Assembly: GCA_016202745.1 (NCBI GenBank) | Contig: JACQOB010000031.1 | Location: forward strand, 1 to 8,549 | Source of the DNA: Candidatus Aenigmatarchaeota archaeon | GTDB taxonomy: Archaea; Aenigmatarchaeota; Aenigmatarchaeia; QMZP01 | Direction of reading: 5' to 3' | DNA length: 8,549 bases | Part shown: positions 6,480-8,549 of the stretch, one piece after another | Numbering within the stretch: the first letter of the stretch is position 1 | Layout: every line of letters starts with the position of its first letter | Notes under the pieces: model-generated | The model's input: the letters and a program-made list of their open reading frames with translations, nothing else | What the model was told of the DNA's origin: nothing | Database searches by the model: none | Translations under genes and position numbers: made by a program

Positions 6480-8091
6480 ACGAATTCTCAAGCATCTGCC
6501 TCGTCTTCTCATAGGCCTCCTTGCTTATGAGGCCCTTGTCAAGCGAATCCTTCAGGTCGGAAAGCAGCTTCTCCTTTCTTGTCTGTTTTTTTTCAGGAGG
6601 CTGGCTTTCCCTGGGCTTCTGCCCCGCCGGGGTTTCCTGTTTGGGTGTCGCCGGTTTGGCGGGAACGGCCTCTGCCTGTTTATTGCCCGCCGGCCCCGCT
6701 TTTTCAGGCTGTTGCGGAGGCTGGTCTTTCCCGCCATCCGTTTTCTGGCCAGCCACAGTAACGTCCTTCTTTTCCCCTTCTTTCTGGCCGGGCCTTGCGG
6801 CTTCCTTCTGCGCTGCCGCATCCTGCTGGACATCCTGCCAGCCGATCTTCTGCCACTCCTTCTTCAGGTGCTCCTCAATGTCCGCAAGCTTCTGCAGGTT
6901 TGTCTCCCTGGCCTTAAGGTATTCCTTCCTCGACAGGCTCTTGCCCTTGTAGGCCTTTTCAAGGGAGGCGAGCAGCGTCTCTATGTCGTCCCTGTCCTTC
7001 TTGAGCGACTGTATTGTATCAGGGAGCTTCAGCCTGACGACGGGTATTATCATGTCTATCAGCTTGCCAACCTCCTCCAGCTTGCCGGACAGGCCCGCTA
7101 TATCCGTCTTCATGAGGTTGAGATCCTCCTTCTGTACGTACCCCTCGAGCTTAATTGTCAGGCTGTCCACTGATTTCAGCATGTCCTTCACCAGCTCGTC
7201 CATCGTGTCCTGCTTTGTCTTGTAGAGGAGGAATTCCTCAAGGTTCTTGTTAAGGTCTATGAATATCTTCTCAATCTTGTCGGAAAGCCTGTCGATCCTC
7301 TTTGCCGTATCGCTGACCATCTGCGTCTTCCTGGCCATTTCCGTGTTTATGGAGGCCACGTTCTCCAAGCCGCCGATGCTCTTTATAAGGGCCTGGGTGC
7401 CGGCGGCTGTCCGCGACACCTCGTCAAGCTTCTTCTCGATCTTCTCCAGCCTGACGTCATCCTGTGCTAGTGTCTTGTCCCTCTTGCTGAATTCCTTTGC
7501 GATCTCCTGCGGCTTTATCTCATTGACCAGTTCCTCCATCTTCTTCAGCTTCATCTCCTGCTGGGAGGCAGCGCCCTCCCTCTGGAAGACAAGGGACCTT
7601 ATCTCGCCTATGTTTTCAGTGATCCTCTGAATCCTCTCGTCAGTGGCCTGCCTTCCCTCCTTGAGGGCGTCTATAAGCGCCTTGAGCCTTTCCGTCTCTA
7701 TCTTCAGCCTGCTCTCCATCAGCTCCTTCTGCAGGCTTTCAAAGGCAGCTGACACCTGCTGCTGGGTGGGCGCGGCTGCCTGCTGGGTTGGTGGGCGCGG
7801 CTGCGCTGCTGAAGGCGGGATTTCTGCGGCGGGTGCGGGTGTCGCTGCGGCTCCGGTTTTCGGCGGCTCTGAGTATCCCCACTCCTGCAGCAGCTTGACC
7901 ACTTCTGCGAGCTTCTTCTGGTTCTTCTCCTTTCCCTCCTTGTAGCTCGCCTCGGATACGCTCGCTTTCCTGTACTGGTCCTCCAGCATTTCGAGGAAGT
8001 TCTCAACATCCTTCTTTGTCTGGGCAAGCTCATCCAGGCTTAGCTGGCTGAACTCCCCCTCCTTTCCGCCCTTCTTCTCTTTACCTGCCAT
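6478..8091 (-). CDS. Cytoplasmic coiled-coil scaffold protein with three SHOCT-like modules
   Basis: This 537-residue protein has no signal peptide and no membrane helix. Its parts are: a charged N-terminus; module 1 (29-72); a Pro/Ala/Gln linker (75-115); a long coiled coil (116-355, including NIGEIRSLVFQRE and KRIDRLSDKIEKIFIDL); module 2 (369-413); a second Pro/Lys/Gln/Gly linker (423-505); and module 3 (507-535) at the C-terminus. The central region recalls coiled-coil proteins common in DPANN-type archaea and, in layout only, the archaellum accessory proteins FlaC/D/E; this is from memory and no orthology is claimed. The ATG at 8091 is preceded by GGGGTGGT. The gene follows the ATPase gene by 27 bases and precedes the glycoprotein gene by 3 bases, so the three are probably one operon. 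Because the glycoprotein tail carries the same module, a scaffold role at the inner membrane face is inferred. The protein contains no cysteine. Confidence 0.88.
   Translation of the reverse strand: MAGKEKKGGKEGEFSQLSLDELAQTKKDVENFLEMLEDQYRKASVSEASYKEGKEKNQKKLAEVVKLLQEWGYSEPPKTGAAATPAPAAEIPPSAAQPRPPTQQAAAPTQQQVSAAFESLQKELMESRLKIETERLKALIDALKEGRQATDERIQRITENIGEIRSLVFQREGAASQQEMKLKKMEELVNEIKPQEIAKEFSKRDKTLAQDDVRLEKIEKKLDEVSRTAAGTQALIKSIGGLENVASINTEMARKTQMVSDTAKRIDRLSDKIEKIFIDLNKNLEEFLLYKTKQDTMDELVKDMLKSVDSLTIKLEGYVQKEDLNLMKTDIAGLSGKLEEVGKLIDMIIPVVRLKLPDTIQSLKKDRDDIETLLASLEKAYKGKSLSRKEYLKARETNLQKLADIEEHLKKEWQKIGWQDVQQDAAAQKEAARPGQKEGEKKDVTVAGQKTDGGKDQPPQQPEKAGPAGNKQAEAVPAKPATPKQETPAGQKPRESQPPEKKQTRKEKLLSDLKDSLDKGLISKEAYEKTRQMLENS
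6484..6576 (-). repeat. SHOCT-like module 3 of the coiled-coil protein
   Basis: Residues 506-536 contain EKLLSDLKDSLDKGLISKEA followed by Y and a second helix. This is the copy closest to the classic SHOCT pattern (helix, G-L-I-S/T turn, Y/F, helix) and it ends the protein, as SHOCT domains commonly do. Confidence 0.7.
6856..6987 (-). repeat. SHOCT-like module 2 of the coiled-coil protein
   Basis: Residues 369-412 contain ETLLASLEKAYKGKSLSRKE followed by Y and an N..KLADIE..L helix, then EWQKIGW. It aligns without gaps to module 1 (about 13 identities in 42) and to the glycoprotein tail. Modules 1 and 2 are both followed by a glutamate-tryptophan pair (QEWG, KEWQ). Confidence 0.65.
7882..8007 (-). 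repeat. SHOCT-like module 1 of the coiled-coil protein
   Basis: Residues 29-70 contain ENFLEMLEDQYRKASVSEAS followed by Y and an N..KLAEV...L helix. The G-L-I turn of the classic motif is replaced by A-S-V, but the spacing of L, LE, Y, S, Y, N and KLA matches module 2 exactly. Confidence 0.6.
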
Positions 8092-8094
8092 GAT

Positions 8095-8102
8095 ACCACC
8101 CC
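8095..8102 (-). promoter_or_regulatory. Ribosome-binding site of the coiled-coil gene
   Basis: GGGGTGGT lies 3 bases before the ATG at 8091. Its GGTGGT part matches five of six bases of the archaeal GGTGAT signal. It supports 8091 as the start and lies within the 27-base gap after the ATPase stop codon. Confidence 0.6.
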
Positions 8103-8118
8103 AAGATTATTAACATGC

Positions 8119-8549
8119 TCATGATCCCTCCATCGCCTTCAGCCTGCTCTCAACTGATTCCAAGTAGGTCTCTGACATCGCGAACAGCCCCTGCTTCATC
8201 TTGTCCTTTGCCATGTTGAGCTCAAGCTCTATGTCGTAGGTGTCGGTTCCCTTCGCCTTCAGGGCCTGTACCCTCTGGTCCACCGCGTCTATCTTGTCCC
8301 TCACCCGCACATAGGAAGCCAGTTCCTCCTCTGTCAGCCTCTGGGTGTCATGAAGCAGCGGCCTGAAGGCTATGAACCACGGCTTGCCGTCATTGTATTC
8401 CGCATTCTGGAAAAGGCCTGTGCCAGTGGTCAGCTTGACAACCTTGGACGCGTAATCAATGCCGAACTTGCCCTTGACCCTGTTGATGTCGCCGTTGTAT
8501 TTCGTCCTGAGCTGTATCTCGTTGGCTATGTTTGCCCTTATTGCGCCCT
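8119..8549 (-). CDS. C-terminal part of a probable HerA/VirB4-type (DUF87) ATPase (cut by right edge)
   Basis: The frame is open from the right edge to TGA at 8119-8121, giving 142 visible residues; the start and the whole nucleotide-binding core lie outside the window. The visible part begins GAIRANIANEIQLRTKYNGD, then has LTTGTGLF and GKPWFIAFRPLLHDTQRLTE. This order (an aN..nkI.LR helix, a GD, an L..G.G.f strand, and a P.fi.fRPl strand) resembles the end of archaeal HerA/DUF87 and VirB4-like hexameric ATPases. That is recognition by pattern; no Walker motif can be seen here. Residues 83-138 form a charged two-helix tail (KGTDTYDIELELNMAK, YLESVESRL) that may contact partners. ATG at 8310 is internal, not the start, because the frame is open well upstream. 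The coiled-coil gene follows after 27 bases, probably in the same operon. The ATPase could power assembly or export of surface components, but this is inferred. Confidence 0.6.
   Translation of the reverse strand, partial: GAIRANIANEIQLRTKYNGDINRVKGKFGIDYASKVVKLTTGTGLFQNAEYNDGKPWFIAFRPLLHDTQRLTEEELASYVRVRDKIDAVDQRVQALKAKGTDTYDIELELNMAKDKMKQGLFAMSETYLESVESRLKAMEGS

Noticed and set aside
7719..8033. 104-codon minus-strand frame overlapping the coiled-coil gene, and a similar one at 6552-6833
   Set aside because: They are arginine/proline-rich alternative frames of the coiled-coil gene with no start signal of their own.
8106..8113. TTAATAAT as a promoter of the coiled-coil gene
   Set aside because: It is only about 18 bases from the ATG, so transcription would start inside the gene, and the gene has a good ribosome site, which implies a leader. 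Operon transcription is more likely.
8119..8310. A separate 63-codon gene starting at 8310
   Set aside because: The same frame is open without a stop to the right edge and the upstream part encodes well-formed ATPase-like sequence, so 8310 is an internal methionine.

Overview
The window looks archaeal and probably comes from a small-genome (DPANN-like) lineage. The reasons are heavy AGG/AGA arginine and ATA isoleucine use, a TATA-type box placed for a leaderless transcript, GGTG/GAGG ribosome sites, and a giant asparagine-rich, sequon-dense surface protein. The lineage is an inference; no marker gene is present. No tRNA, rRNA, CRISPR array or insertion sequence was seen.

All coding is on the minus strand, so transcription runs from right to left. 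From the right edge: (1) the last 142 residues of a P-loop ATPase of probable HerA/VirB4 (DUF87) type, ending at 8119; (2) a 537-residue cytoplasmic coiled-coil protein with no predicted membrane segment (8091-6478), carrying three copies of a short SHOCT-like helical module; (3) a 1951-residue single-pass surface glycoprotein (6474-619) whose cytoplasmic tail ends in a fourth copy of that module; (4) after a 69-base gap with its own promoter, the first 183 residues of a second secreted beta-sandwich protein (549 to the left edge). Genes 1 to 3 are packed tightly (27 bases, then 3 bases with the ribosome site overlapping the stop codon), which indicates one operon. Gene 4 is probably transcribed separately from a leaderless promoter.

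The glycoprotein has a signal peptide, a DUF2341-like N-terminus and a chain of Ig-like/CARDB-like domains, including a 224-residue tandem duplication. A poly-glycine hinge, one more beta-sandwich, a coiled-coil stalk, one membrane helix and a cytoplasmic tail follow. By hand count it carries about 126 N-X-S/T sequons, all outside the membrane and none in the last 215 residues, and five cysteine pairs with no unpaired cysteine in the mature protein.

The genes suggest a cell-envelope machine: an ATPase, a cytosolic coiled-coil scaffold, and a large glycosylated surface protein whose tail could dock on the scaffold through the shared module. That combination is the most interesting content here. 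Its function (secretion, adhesion or envelope organisation) cannot be settled from the sequence alone.
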